DNA from: Rubrobacter_A sp965214435
Lineage (GTDB): Bacteria; Actinomycetota; Rubrobacteria; Rubrobacterales; Rubrobacteraceae
Direction of reading: 5' to 3'
NCBI GenBank assembly: GCA_965214435.1
Contig: OZ243960.1
Location: forward strand, 2,852,001-2,916,000
Length of the DNA: 64,000 nt
Below, one piece after another: positions 26,557 through 35,257 of the stretch. Made by a program: the position numbers and the translations under genes. Numbering within the stretch: the first letter of the stretch is position 1; every line of letters begins with the position of its first letter. A model generated the notes under the pieces. It saw nothing but the letters and a program-made list of their open reading frames with translations. It did not search any database and was not told the DNA's origin.

Positions 26557-27258
26557 CTAGGTTCCCATTGGTCCCATCGACTCGTCCTCTACTAATGGGC
26601 GCAGAATCTCACCTATGTCGTCCCGGTCTACGTACGTCGCTCCGTGCAGCGGACAAACGCTGCGAACCGGCCTGTCGAACGTCCGCCACCGCTCCCGGAG
26701 CCCTCTGTCGGCTTCGGGGCTGGTGGCCGGTGGACGAACCAGCCGCGGCGGGTCGAGACCCTGCCGGGGACCGGGCGCCACGGCGCTGTCACCGGCTAGA
26801 ACCACCCCGCCGTGACGCTCCGAGTAGAGCACTATCGAACCGTCCGTGTGACCCGGGAAATGGATCACCTCAAGCCCCGCGTCAGCCAGTACCTCGCTCT
26901 GCCGCGGGTCGCCGAATTCCACACCGGCTCGTCGAGACTCCCGGGCGTCCGCGTCGGCCGGGTGTAGCAGCACCGGCACCTCAAACTCCTCCGTTATCTC
27001 GGCAAAGGCGTCCCCGGAGCCCGCGACGTTGCTGTGCGAGAGCACCAGCGCGGCGGGTGGGTATCCTCTGTCTCGAAGCTCCCGCAGAGCGGGGATTACC
27101 CAACCGTAAGGAGCGTCGACCAGTATGGACTTCTCACCGGCCAGAACGGCGAACGAGTTTGGCGGGCGTCCGGTAGGCCCGGTCGAGGCTCCCTCCTGGG
27201 GCAAGAGCCAGAGGTCCTCGAAAAGCTCCTGGGTATCGGGACTGAAAAACTCGTGCAT
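26557..27258 (-). CDS. Metallo-beta-lactamase fold hydrolase
   Basis: The 233-residue protein is an MBL-fold enzyme of unknown substrate, likely glyoxalase II-like or a thiol hydrolase. It shows FAVLAGEKSILVDAPYG, then ALVLSHSNVAGSGDAF where the usual metal-binding HxHxDH reads HSNVAGSGD, the GLEVIHFPGHTDGSIVLYSERHGGVVLAGDSAV block with the third His and bridging Asp, and CPLHGATY near the C-terminus. The altered first metal motif (HxHxDH replaced) is notable and suggests one metal or changed activity. It is downstream of the SDR gene by 37 bases. Confidence 0.82.
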   Translation of the reverse strand: MHEFFSPDTQELFEDLWLLPQEGASTGPTGRPPNSFAVLAGEKSILVDAPYGWVIPALRELRDRGYPPAALVLSHSNVAGSGDAFAEITEEFEVPVLLHPADADARESRRAGVEFGDPRQSEVLADAGLEVIHFPGHTDGSIVLYSERHGGVVLAGDSAVAPGPRQGLDPPRLVRPPATSPEADRGLRERWRTFDRPVRSVCPLHGATYVDRDDIGEILRPLVEDESMGPMGT

Positions 27259-27295
27259 GGCTAAACCTTCTTTCTATACGCAAAGAACTGCAAGA

Positions 27296-28030
27296 TCAGA
27301 CAACCCCGCCACCGGCGCGGATGTTCTGGGCGGTGACCCACCGGGCCTCATCACTCACCAGGAAAGCAACCACGTCGGCGACATCCGCCGGCTGTCCCAG
27401 CCGTCCCAGCGGGGTCTGCTCTACGAGCTGCTCTTTCTGCTCTTCGGGAAGCACCAGCCCGTCCGTCTCCGTAACACCGGGCAACACCGTGTTCACCGTT
27501 ATTCCGCGCCCGCCGAGCTCTTGGGCCAGCGCCATACTGAAGTGCTCGATGGAAGCCTTGCTACCAGCGTAAGTACCGCCGCCCGGAACACTCTGCACCG
27601 TACCGCCGGTCGAAAGGCTCACGATCTTGCCGCCATCCTCAAGAACCCTGGCCGCCTCCCGGAGCGCGAAGAACGTACCCCGGGTATTAAGCGCGAACAC
27701 CCGGTCAAAGTCCTCCTCGCTGACCTCCGCGTGCGGCTTGAACACCGAGATGCCGGCGTTGTTAACCAGGATGTCCAGCTTGCCGAAACGCCGGAGCGCC
27801 TCCCCGAACAACCGCCCGATGTCCTCGACCTCGCTCACATCCGCCTGCACCGCCACGGCCTCGCCTCCCCCCTCCTCTATGGCCGAGACGACTTCCTGGG
27901 CTTTGTCAGCACTCCCGGCATAGTTGACCACGACCGAAGCACCATCTCCGGCCAGCCGCTCCGCCACGGCCCGCCCGATGCCCCGCGAAGCCCCGGTCAC
28001 GACCGCCACCTTCCCGCTCAAATACCCCAC
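27296..28030 (-). CDS. Short-chain dehydrogenase/reductase (FabG-like)
   Basis: This is a classical SDR of ~244 residues. It has the NAD(P)-binding motif VAVVTGASRGIGRAVAERL, the NNAG motif ILVNNAGISVF, and catalytic Ser/Tyr/Lys in SLSTGGTVQSVPGGGTYAGSKASIEHF, then NTVLPGVTETDG. The substrate is unknown; FabG-type names are often given to such proteins. The frame opens at 28057, but a GTG at 28030 has GGAGGGG upstream and is preferred. The 92-base gap to the MarR gene holds palindromes that may be operators. Confidence 0.89.
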   Translation of the reverse strand: MGYLSGKVAVVTGASRGIGRAVAERLAGDGASVVVNYAGSADKAQEVVSAIEEGGGEAVAVQADVSEVEDIGRLFGEALRRFGKLDILVNNAGISVFKPHAEVSEEDFDRVFALNTRGTFFALREAARVLEDGGKIVSLSTGGTVQSVPGGGTYAGSKASIEHFSMALAQELGGRGITVNTVLPGVTETDGLVLPEEQKEQLVEQTPLGRLGQPADVADVVAFLVSDEARWVTAQNIRAGGGVV

Positions 28031-28052
28031 GGTAACCCCTCCTCTACGTCTT

Positions 28053-28069
28053 TCCACAACACTTGTGGA
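28053..28069. promoter_or_regulatory. Palindrome upstream of the SDR gene
   Basis: TCCACAACACTTGTGGA is a perfect 7-bp inverted repeat around a 3-base centre. It sits 23 bases before the preferred SDR start, between marR and the SDR gene. Position and symmetry fit an operator for a dimeric regulator such as the adjacent MarR protein. This is inference. Confidence 0.5.
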
Positions 28070-28085
28070 TAACTTTTTTACAAAG

Positions 28086-28097
28086 CCGGCTAACTAA
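28086..28097. promoter_or_regulatory. Repeated near-palindrome, copy 1 (between marR and SDR)
   Basis: CCGGCTAACTAA occurs here and again at 28690-28701, upstream of marR. Around both copies the sequence approaches the symmetric form TTAGCCGGYTAA. Two copies, one ahead of each transcription start region, fit a MarR-type autoregulated operator. Confidence 0.45.
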
Positions 28098-28121
28098 TTG
28101 ACAAATGCACGAGCTCGCGAC

Positions 28122-28577
28122 CTACATTTGGATCCTCCTCGCCTCGGTAACGTTGCCGTACACCTTCCACAACAAGCGTTGTAGCTCGCGCCTCTCTGCG
28201 GGGCTCAAGCCGGTTGTAACGTGCCCTTCGAGTTCCGCCCAGAACGCGTTTACGGGGGCCTTCGCCTCGCGTCCCCGGTCCGTAAGGAACACCTGGGAGG
28301 TCCGGGCGTCGGTCGGAGAAGGCCGCCGCTCTACAAAACCGGTCTTCTCCATGCGTCCGACCATCCTGGTTATGGTGGGCAGTTGAGCTTGCATATGCTC
28401 GGCCAACTCTGACTGGGAGAGACCGTCGGACCTCCACAACGCTTGCAGCAACCGATTCTGACCAAGGTGTAGTCCCGTAGGCGCCAGAAGCTCGCTGGCA
28501 AAGTCCCGGTAAACCCGGCTAACCCGTCCCAATACGTAGCTCAGCTTCCCTTCCAGCGCCTCTTCCGTCACGCACAA
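28122..28577 (-). CDS. MarR family transcriptional regulator
   Basis: This is a dimeric winged-helix regulator of 151 residues. It has the N-terminal dimerisation helix (YVLGRVSRVYRDFASELLAPTGLHLGQNRLLQALW), the recognition helix region LSQSELAEHMQAQLPTITRMVGRMEKTGFVERRPSPTDARTSQVFLTD, and the C-terminal dimer helix. MarR proteins usually respond to phenolic or oxidised ligands and repress adjacent genes. It is the first gene of a minus-strand series leading to SDR, MBL, DsbA-like and FMN reductase genes; candidate operators lie on both sides. Confidence 0.92.
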   Translation of the reverse strand: MCVTEEALEGKLSYVLGRVSRVYRDFASELLAPTGLHLGQNRLLQALWRSDGLSQSELAEHMQAQLPTITRMVGRMEKTGFVERRPSPTDARTSQVFLTDRGREAKAPVNAFWAELEGHVTTGLSPAERRELQRLLWKVYGNVTEARRIQM

Positions 28578-28689
28578 CCCTCCGGTTCGCTAAAGTAGCC
28601 AGCCTCCGCCGCAAAACCTCGAAGCGGCCTCCCACAGAAACTTCCTGACAGTGAACAGTTCGACCTACTACCAGAGCAAGCTCACTTAA

Positions 28690-28701
28690 CCGGCTAACTA
28701 A
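28690..28701. promoter_or_regulatory. Repeated near-palindrome, copy 2 (upstream of marR)
   Basis: This is the second CCGGCTAACTAA, in the context TTAACCGGCTAACTAA. The core TTAACCGGCTAA is symmetric at ten of twelve positions. It lies ~113 bases upstream of the marR start, where an autoregulatory operator could be. Confidence 0.45.
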
Positions 28702-28839
28702 ACTCTACTACCCGCACGCTAGCCGTGTCAAGGTCTCGGGTACACGGGCCTATCGGGGATGACCGTGCGGCCCGGTTGCGCGGAAGGATCAGCGCCGCGC
28801 AGCTTCCGGGAGGTGTGGGTTTTGGAGCGGTGGCGCGGG

Positions 28840-29772
28840 CTACGGGTTACGTTCGAGGTTATGACCACCGAACTGGTTGCGCAGGGCGGAGAGTAGTTTG
28901 TCGCCGAAATTCTCCGCGGCCTGGGAGCGGAACCGTTGTTGGAGGGCGGCCGTTATGACCGGTATGGCGCAACCGACTTCGATGGCTTCGGCCACCGTCC
29001 AGCGGCCCTCTCCGGAATCTGCGACGTGGGGTGAGATCTCTTTTAGAGTAGGGTCTTCGGCGAGGGCGTTGGCGGCGAGGTCCAGCAGCCAGGAACGCAC
29101 CACGCTGCCGTACTGCCAGATCTCCGCTACCTGGTGCAGGTTCAGACCGAACTCCGCCTTCCGGCCCATCAGCTCGAAGCCCTCGGCGTAGGCCTGCATA
29201 AGCCCGTACTCGATACCGTTGTGGACCATCTTGGTAAAGTGCCCCGACCCGCTCGGTCCCACATGTCCCCATCCCCTGTCCGGCGCGGGAGCCAGCGTCT
29301 CGAAGACGGGCGTTAGCCGCCCGACCGCCTCCGCCTCACCGCCGACCATCATGCTGTAGCCCTCCGTTACACCCCAGATACCGCCGCTGGTGCCGACGTC
29401 CACAAAGCGCAGATCCTTTTCCGCCAGCGCCTCTGCACGCCGGACCGTGTCTTTGTAGTTGCTGTTGCCGCCGTCGATTATGACGTCGTCCTGCTCCAGG
29501 AGATCGGAAAGTTGCGCGATAGTTTGTTCGGTCGGGTCACCGGAAGGCACCATGACCCATACGGCTCTGGGGGTTGGGAGCCGGCTCGTCAGGTCTTCAA
29601 GAGATCCTGTGGGTATGGCTCCGGTGTCGGCGGCGGCGTCCACGGCTTCGGCGTTGCGGTCGTGGACCACCATCTTGTGTCCGCTCGCGAGCAGCCGCCG
29701 GGTCATGTTAGCGCCCATCTTACCGAGGCCGACCATGCCCAGTTCCATCGTCCCGTCCATTCGTTCGCTCAC
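28840..29772 (-). CDS. gnd: 6-phosphogluconate dehydrogenase, short decarboxylating type
   Basis: This enzyme oxidises and decarboxylates 6-phosphogluconate to ribulose 5-phosphate. The 310-residue protein is of the short (YqeC/GndA-like) class: Rossmann motif MVGLGKMGANMTRRLLASGH, the DGGNSNYKDTVRRAEALAEKDLRFVDVGTSGGIWG block, and the catalytic SGSGHFTKMVHNGIEYGLMQAYAEGFEL. It is the last gene of a gluconate operon behind gntP and the kinase. The start could be the first GTG (29772), an ATG at 29760 or an ATG at 29748; the first 8 residues look optional. Confidence 0.92.
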   Translation of the reverse strand: MSERMDGTMELGMVGLGKMGANMTRRLLASGHKMVVHDRNAEAVDAAADTGAIPTGSLEDLTSRLPTPRAVWVMVPSGDPTEQTIAQLSDLLEQDDVIIDGGNSNYKDTVRRAEALAEKDLRFVDVGTSGGIWGVTEGYSMMVGGEAEAVGRLTPVFETLAPAPDRGWGHVGPSGSGHFTKMVHNGIEYGLMQAYAEGFELMGRKAEFGLNLHQVAEIWQYGSVVRSWLLDLAANALAEDPTLKEISPHVADSGEGRWTVAEAIEVGCAIPVITAALQQRFRSQAAENFGDKLLSALRNQFGGHNLERNP

Positions 29773-29836
29773 CTTACTTTCTTATCGAGGTCCCGATCGC
29801 AGGAAACCCGGGCGGTGTGCTTTGCCGCTCAAAGGT

Positions 29837-31195
29837 TTACAGGAAAAAGCTGACGACGAGCATTACCGAGAAGCCAACCAGGCCGATGATCGTCTCCATC
29901 ACCGTCCACGACTGGAGCGTCTGCTTCTCGTTTATCCCGAGGTAGCGGCTTACCAGCCAGAACCCAGAGTCGTTGACGTGGGAGAGTACTGTGGCGCCGG
30001 AGGCCGTGGCGATGACGACCGCGCCGATCAGGGGCGCCGAGTAGCTGCCGGCCTCTATCACGGGGGCGACGACGCTGGCCGCCGTGACGATAGAGACGGT
30101 CGCGGAGCCGAGGGCTACCCGGACCAGCACGGCGGTGAGGAAGGCGAGCACTATAACGGGCATGTTCGCGGCCTGCATGAGTTGCTGGAGGCTGTCTCCG
30201 AGCCCGCTCTCGGAGAGCACCGCCCCGAACACACCACCCGCGCCGGTGACCAGCACGATCAGGCCGACCGGTTCGAGCGCCTTGGTCGCCATGCCCTGCA
30301 CCTCGTCTCCGGAGTAACCGTGCCGGTAACCGATAAAGTAGAACGCGAGCAGCACCGCTATGGTCAGCGCAGAAAACGGGTGTCCTATCAGCGTGAGCGC
30401 GGTCTTCCAGGCGCTACCGTCCGGTAACACGATGTCGGAGAGAGTATTTACCAGGATGAGGAGCAGCGGGATCAGGATGATCGAGATGATGAGCAGGAAC
30501 GAGGGCGTGGTCTTTCCACTGTCCTCCTCTTCCTCGGCTTCCTCTTCAGCTTGAAGGAAATACTCGGGGACACCGACGTTGATCCTGCCGCCTATGTACC
30601 TGCCGAAGAAGATACCGCCTATGATGACCGCCGGGATGCCGGCTATCGTGCCCCAAAGTATTACCCACCCGAGGTCCGCCCCCATTATCCCGGCGGCCGC
30701 AACCGGACCGGGGGTCGGAGGTATAAAACTGTGGGTTACAGCCAGACCGGCTATCAAGGGTATCGCGTAGTAGAGCAGCGACCGCCCAAAGCGCTCGGCC
30801 AGCGTGTAGACCAGCGGGATAATAATGATAAGCCCGACGTCGAAGAATACCGGTATGGCGACCAGGAAACCCGTGAGCCCGAGTGCCCACTGAATACGGT
30901 CCTCGCCGAAAGCGCCGACCAGCGTGCGGGCTATCCGGTCCGCGCCGCCGGTGACCCGCAGCACCTCCCCGAACATCGCCCCGAGACCGACCACGACGGC
31001 TATGTATCCCAGGGTGCTCCCCATGCCGTCCTGGATGGTCTGTATGATGTCGCCGGGCGCTATGCCGGCGGCCAGCGCGGTAAAGAAGCTGACGATAAGG
31101 AGTGCTACGAAGGCGTGGACTTTCATGACCAGGATCAGGAACAAAATTGCAGCAATGGCTACGACGATTAGGCCCAGCAGGGCGAACGGTGACAC
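29837..31195 (-). CDS. gntP: Gluconate permease, GntP family
   Basis: This is a proton-coupled gluconate importer with about 12-14 membrane helices and 452 residues. Family stretches include AAGIAPGDIIQTIQDGMGSTLGYIAVVVGLGAMFGEVLRVTGGADRIAR, FFDVGLIIIIPLVYTLA, HSFIPPTPGPVAAAGIMGADLG and SATVSIVTAASVVAPVIEAG. The C-terminal HVNDSGFWLVSRYLGINEKQTLQSWTVMETI is diagnostic of GntP. A polar, Glu-rich cytoplasmic loop (QAEEEAEEEEDSGK) lies mid-protein. Flanked by the kinase and gnd, it supplies gluconate to the pentose phosphate pathway. Confidence 0.94.
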   Translation of the reverse strand: MSPFALLGLIVVAIAAILFLILVMKVHAFVALLIVSFFTALAAGIAPGDIIQTIQDGMGSTLGYIAVVVGLGAMFGEVLRVTGGADRIARTLVGAFGEDRIQWALGLTGFLVAIPVFFDVGLIIIIPLVYTLAERFGRSLLYYAIPLIAGLAVTHSFIPPTPGPVAAAGIMGADLGWVILWGTIAGIPAVIIGGIFFGRYIGGRINVGVPEYFLQAEEEAEEEEDSGKTTPSFLLIISIILIPLLLILVNTLSDIVLPDGSAWKTALTLIGHPFSALTIAVLLAFYFIGYRHGYSGDEVQGMATKALEPVGLIVLVTGAGGVFGAVLSESGLGDSLQQLMQAANMPVIVLAFLTAVLVRVALGSATVSIVTAASVVAPVIEAGSYSAPLIGAVVIATASGATVLSHVNDSGFWLVSRYLGINEKQTLQSWTVMETIIGLVGFSVMLVVSFFL

Positions 31196-31214
31196 GGTAG
31201 ATCTCCTTCCCTAA

Positions 31215-32786
31215 CTAACTCTCTTTTCCGCTGCTTTGCTTGCTATCTTGCATGGAGCGCTGGATACTGGCTATCTCGCTGAACTCCGGCTCCAGCCGGT
31301 CGTAGAGGCGAGTAAAAATCTCCATGAGCTTGCTGTAGGTCCGCGCGTCGTCCTGGTCGGGGCAGTGGTGCGTCTCGACGCCGATCACGGATTTCACGAC
31401 GTCGAGCGAGTCTATGATGCCCAGAGACTTCATGCCCAGAAGCGCCGCCCCGAAGCAGGAGCTTTGGTAGCTCTCGGGGAAGAGGATCTCCTTGCCGAAC
31501 ACGTCCGCCATGATCTGACGCCACAGTTCAGATTGGGAGAAACCACCCGTAGCCCGGACTTCCGTCGGTTCCCCGGCCACCGCTTCCAGGGATCGTGCGA
31601 CACTGGTCATCTGATAGGTGACGCCCTCCAGGACGGCCCGTATGAGATGCTCCCGGCGGTGCTGCAAGGTCAGTCCGAAAAAGACACCCTTAACGTCGGC
31701 GTTCCAGTGCGGCGCCCGCTCTCCGGTAAGGTAGGGCAAGAAGATCAGCCCTCCAGAACCGGCCCCGACTGTTTCGGCCAACTCCTCCATTAGTTCGTAC
31801 GGGTCTCGTCCCTTTTCTTCGGCGCTCTGCTTGAGGTCGTAGAAAACTTCGTCTAGCGCCCACTGGAGGGCCATCCCGCCGTTGTTGATCGGACCGCCTA
31901 TAACCCACATTCCCTCCACGAGCGCGTAGCAGAAGGTACGCCCCTCCTCGTCCACCCCCGGCTCCCGGACCACCGTACGCACCGCCCCGCTGGTCCCTAT
32001 GGAGCAGGCCACCACGCCGGGGTCTATGGCCCCGACCCCGAGGTTCGCCAGAACCCCGTCGTTGGCCCCCACGATAAAAGGCAGTTCCTCATCCAGACCG
32101 AGCCGCTCGGCGTACTCCGACCGTAAACCTCTCACCGCGTGGGTCGTCGGAACGGGACTGGAGAGCTTGTCCTTAGAAAGTCCTGCTATCTGGAGGGCGC
32201 CGTCATCCCAGTCCAGGTTCTCCAGGTTGAATAGCCCGGTAGCCGACGCTATGGAGTAGTCGACTACGAACTCGTCGAAGAGCTTGTAGAAGACGTACTC
32301 CTTTACGGAGACCCACCGGGCCGCCTCCTCAAAGGTGTCAGGTTCTTTTTCGCGGAACCAGAGTAGCTTCGCCAGGGGCGACATGGGGTGGATGGGAGTG
32401 CCCGTACGCTGGTGGACGGAGAGCCCGTCCAGCTCGTCCCGAATTCTCTCGGCTTGTTCCGAGGCCCGGTTGTCGGCGAAAGTGACGGAAGGTGTGAGAG
32501 GACGGCCGTCGGCGTCCAGAGCCAGCAGGCTGTGCATCGCCGCGCTGAACGCCACCCCGGAGGCCCGTTCTCCGGCCTTCTCCAGAGCACCGGCGACGCC
32601 GGAGAGACAGTCCAGTACAGCGTCGAAGATTTCGTCCGGGTCCTGCTCGGCATAACCGGCGACCGGTGAGCGAAGAGGATACTCTTTCTCCTCTTCGGCC
32701 AGAACCTGTCCGCCAGGATCAAAGGCAACCGCCTTGGTACTCGTCGTACCTATATCTACGCCAACGACAACCGCCGCCTCACCCAT
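31215..32786 (-). CDS. gntK: FGGY-family gluconate kinase
   Basis: This sugar kinase would phosphorylate gluconate to 6-phosphogluconate. The ~523-residue protein has the FGGY phosphate motif VVGVDIGTTSTKAVAFDPGG at the start, AMHSLLALDADGRPLTPSVTFADNRA, the adenosine/phosphate-2 strand GVVACSIGTSGAVRTVV, and the C-terminal ATGGFSQSELWRQIMADVFGKEI and SSCFGAALLGMKSLG. The longer frame opens at 32828, but the ATG at 32786 with GGAGGTG upstream is preferred. The gntP and gnd neighbours favour gluconate over xylulose or glycerol. Confidence 0.9.
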   Translation of the reverse strand: MGEAAVVVGVDIGTTSTKAVAFDPGGQVLAEEEKEYPLRSPVAGYAEQDPDEIFDAVLDCLSGVAGALEKAGERASGVAFSAAMHSLLALDADGRPLTPSVTFADNRASEQAERIRDELDGLSVHQRTGTPIHPMSPLAKLLWFREKEPDTFEEAARWVSVKEYVFYKLFDEFVVDYSIASATGLFNLENLDWDDGALQIAGLSKDKLSSPVPTTHAVRGLRSEYAERLGLDEELPFIVGANDGVLANLGVGAIDPGVVACSIGTSGAVRTVVREPGVDEEGRTFCYALVEGMWVIGGPINNGGMALQWALDEVFYDLKQSAEEKGRDPYELMEELAETVGAGSGGLIFLPYLTGERAPHWNADVKGVFFGLTLQHRREHLIRAVLEGVTYQMTSVARSLEAVAGEPTEVRATGGFSQSELWRQIMADVFGKEILFPESYQSSCFGAALLGMKSLGIIDSLDVVKSVIGVETHHCPDQDDARTYSKLMEIFTRLYDRLEPEFSEIASIQRSMQDSKQSSGKES

Positions 32787-33512
32787 AAACGCACCTCCGC
32801 TTCCATCCAACCGCGCGTTCCCCGTCACGGACCCGGACAGCCCCTAACTACCCCGGTCAACCCAGAATACAAACACCTCGCATTCCCCTACACTCCCCTA
32901 GCTGGTGCAGAGTATCATCTTGACAATACCGATACCTTTTAGCCGGGTCAAATTCCCTATCTCCGATACACAACTTCATTTCATTTAGCCGCCGGAGATT
33001 TGCGGCGTTTGTGGTGAAAAGCGTGAGTATCCCTGCCCCCGCCATTCTTTACCGACATTCCACCCATCTCCGACATGGACGTTGGAGGGTTGTCGTTGAT
33101 AGCGCCGCCGAGCACTAGCACGCTACCTTCAGGACGTGGTTTCGTCGAGTATCTCCGATCTACCTCGCTCACAACACACTCTTTATCTAAAGTTCAGACG
33201 GTCTCGGTTGCTTTTACCTTGACGTCAAAGTTCGACCGCCACCGCTACTCTCCGGGCTCCTTCCGTCTAGCTGGCTCTTACTACCGTACAGGGTAAGCGT
33301 GACAGGAACGTGACAAGAGGTGTGAAGCGTGGCACCGGAGATTTCGCGCTCCGGGTTCCTCCACTACGGCAGGAGATGCCCGCCAACAACCCTTATCGAC
33401 CTGTAAATAACCTGTCAGAGTCAGACGATAGGCGTGTCCTGCAGGGAGACCACGCGCCAGTCCAGGAAGCAGCCGTAACTTCTCCGGTCGGCATACTCTG
33501 TCAACTCTCGGC
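32787..33512. other. Gene-poor region upstream of the gluconate operon
   Basis: No convincing gene is seen in ~725 bases. It must contain the gluconate operon promoter. ATCTCCGA occurs three times (32959, 33066, 33151), two of them inside the longer TATCTCCGAT, and could mark a regulator site. Near the right end, 33296-33332, lies a pair of CGTGACA elements that also occurs at 26478-26510. No terminator with a clear T-run was recognised. Confidence 0.45.
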
Positions 33513-34838
33513 TTACCCTTCCAGGTAACCTGTGTGGTAGTGGCCGGAGCGGAAAGCTTCGTCTTCCAGGAGTCGGAGGTGGAGAGGTATGGTGGTTTTG
33601 ATACCCTCCAGGCGGTACTCGCGGAGGGCGCGGAGGCCACGGTCTATGGCTTCCTCGCGGGACAGACCCCAGACGATGAGCTTGCTAACGAGAGAGTCGT
33701 AGAACGGCGGGATCTCGTACCCCTGGTAGATAGCTGAATCAACGCGGACGCCGGGTCCGCCGGGAACTTCGAGGGAGGTGATCTCACCCGGCGAGGGCAT
33801 GAAGTCCTGGTCGGGATCTTCGGCGTTGATCCGGAACTCTATCGCCCAGCCCTCGAACGGTACGTTTTCCTGCTTGAGGCTCAGCGGTTCTCCGGCGGCG
33901 ACCCGTAGCTGCTCCTTTACGAGGTCCACGCCCGTGAGCATCTCCGTTATCGGGTGCTCGACCTGTATGCGGGTGTTCATCTCGATGAAGTAGAAGTTTT
34001 CGTCCTCGTCCACCAGGAACTCCACCGTACCGGCGTTGGTGTATCCGGCCTCTTTCGTCAGCCGGACGGCGGCTGCGGTGATCCCGTTGCGGGTCTCGGG
34101 GCTTATGCCGGGTGAGGGTGCTTCCTCTAATACTTTCTGCCGCCGGCGTTGCATGGAGCACTCCCGCTCGTAGAGATGTATGGCGTTGCCGTGGTGGTCG
34201 GCCATTACCTGGACCTCTATGTGGCGCGGGCTGACCAGCAGTTTCTCCAGGTAGAGCGAGCCGTCCCCGAAGGCTTTCTCGGCCTCTTGTTTGGCGACCT
34301 GCACGGCCTTGCGTAGCCCCTCTTCGTCGTTCGCCACCCGGATGCCCCGGCCACCGCCGCCGGCCGCCGCCTTGACCATGACCGGGTAGCCGATCTCCTC
34401 CGCCGTCTCCACCGCCGCCTCGGCTGAAGTAGTCTCTTCGGAGCCGGGGACTACCGGCACGCCGGCTTCCCGGGCGATTCGGCGGGCGGCGGATTTGTCG
34501 CCCATCTTCTCGATGGCCTCCGATGCCGGTCCGACGTACCGGATCTCGGCTTCCTCGCAGGCTGCTGCGAATTCCGCATTCTCCGACAAGAAACCATAGC
34601 CGGGGTGAACGGCGTCAGCGCCGGTGTCCTTCGCAGCGTCTATGAGGGCTTCGATGTTCAGGTAGCTCTTGCCGGCGGGTGGTGGGCCGATGCGGACGGC
34701 CTCGTCGGCGTGACGGACGTGGAGGGCTTCGGAGTCGGCGTCGGAGTAGACGGCTACCGCGGGTATTCCCATCTCCCGGCAAGCTCGGACGACGCGCAGT
34801 GCGATCTCACTCCGGTTGGCGACCAGAACCTTCTTCAT
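33513..34838 (-). CDS. accC: Biotin carboxylase (AccC-type)
   Basis: This enzyme carboxylates biotin on a carrier protein using ATP and bicarbonate. The ~441-residue protein starts MKKVLVANRSEIALRVVRAC and has the ATP-grasp signatures VMVKAAAGGGGRGIRV, EVQVMADHHGNAIHLYERECSMQRRRQKV, FIEMNTRIQVEHPITEMLTG and the C-terminal RINAEDPDQDFMPSPGEI. The open frame continues to 34958, but the ATG at 34838 has GGGAGGA upstream. It is divergent from the pxpBCA genes, which end with a biotin carrier protein gene, so the two parts may serve one enzyme. Confidence 0.93.
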   Translation of the reverse strand: MKKVLVANRSEIALRVVRACREMGIPAVAVYSDADSEALHVRHADEAVRIGPPPAGKSYLNIEALIDAAKDTGADAVHPGYGFLSENAEFAAACEEAEIRYVGPASEAIEKMGDKSAARRIAREAGVPVVPGSEETTSAEAAVETAEEIGYPVMVKAAAGGGGRGIRVANDEEGLRKAVQVAKQEAEKAFGDGSLYLEKLLVSPRHIEVQVMADHHGNAIHLYERECSMQRRRQKVLEEAPSPGISPETRNGITAAAVRLTKEAGYTNAGTVEFLVDEDENFYFIEMNTRIQVEHPITEMLTGVDLVKEQLRVAAGEPLSLKQENVPFEGWAIEFRINAEDPDQDFMPSPGEITSLEVPGGPGVRVDSAIYQGYEIPPFYDSLVSKLIVWGLSREEAIDRGLRALREYRLEGIKTTIPLHLRLLEDEAFRSGHYHTGYLEG

Positions 34839-35257
34839 GACCTCGCGTCCTCCCAACCGATTCCAGACAGGGACCACCATGATACTCCCACACCGGACGT
34901 TCGTGCTGCGTCCGCGGGGGGCTATGGCCGGAGCTACAGCGACCGCCACGAGCGGCAAAACACTCTAGCCAGCATCTCACAGCGCGGCTCGGGCAACAGT
35001 CCCGCCAGGGCTGCTACCGCAAAGACCTGCAACGTAGAGGGGACGGGGAAGAGCGGTATAACGACCTGGGCAACCACGGTCGTAACGGCGGCCATCGGCG
35101 CCGCTCGGGTTACCGCCAGGTTCGAGTCCGGGCCCCTCCCGCGTGCGAGAATCTTCCGGCGGTATCTTTTGGTGCTTATTGACCGGTGTTTCCCACCGCT
35201 ATAGTATTGCGGCGAAGTGAAGGGGTTATAGAAAAAGCAAAGGGTGGGAGCGAGGTT
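34839..35257. promoter_or_regulatory. Divergent promoter region, accC / pxpB
   Basis: The ~420-base gap between two divergent starts must hold both promoters. No separate gene was recognised; frames here read through the accC leader in other frames. No clear operator palindrome was seen. Confidence 0.5.

Noticed and set aside
28778..28800. A terminator hairpin after gnd (TGCGCGG/CCGCGCA)
   Set aside because: The stem is plausible but no T-run follows on the minus strand, and GC-rich DNA gives many such stems by chance.
34605..35204. A plus-strand protein between accC and pxpB
   Set aside because: Most of it is antisense to accC and the rest has repetitive, low-information composition without family resemblance.
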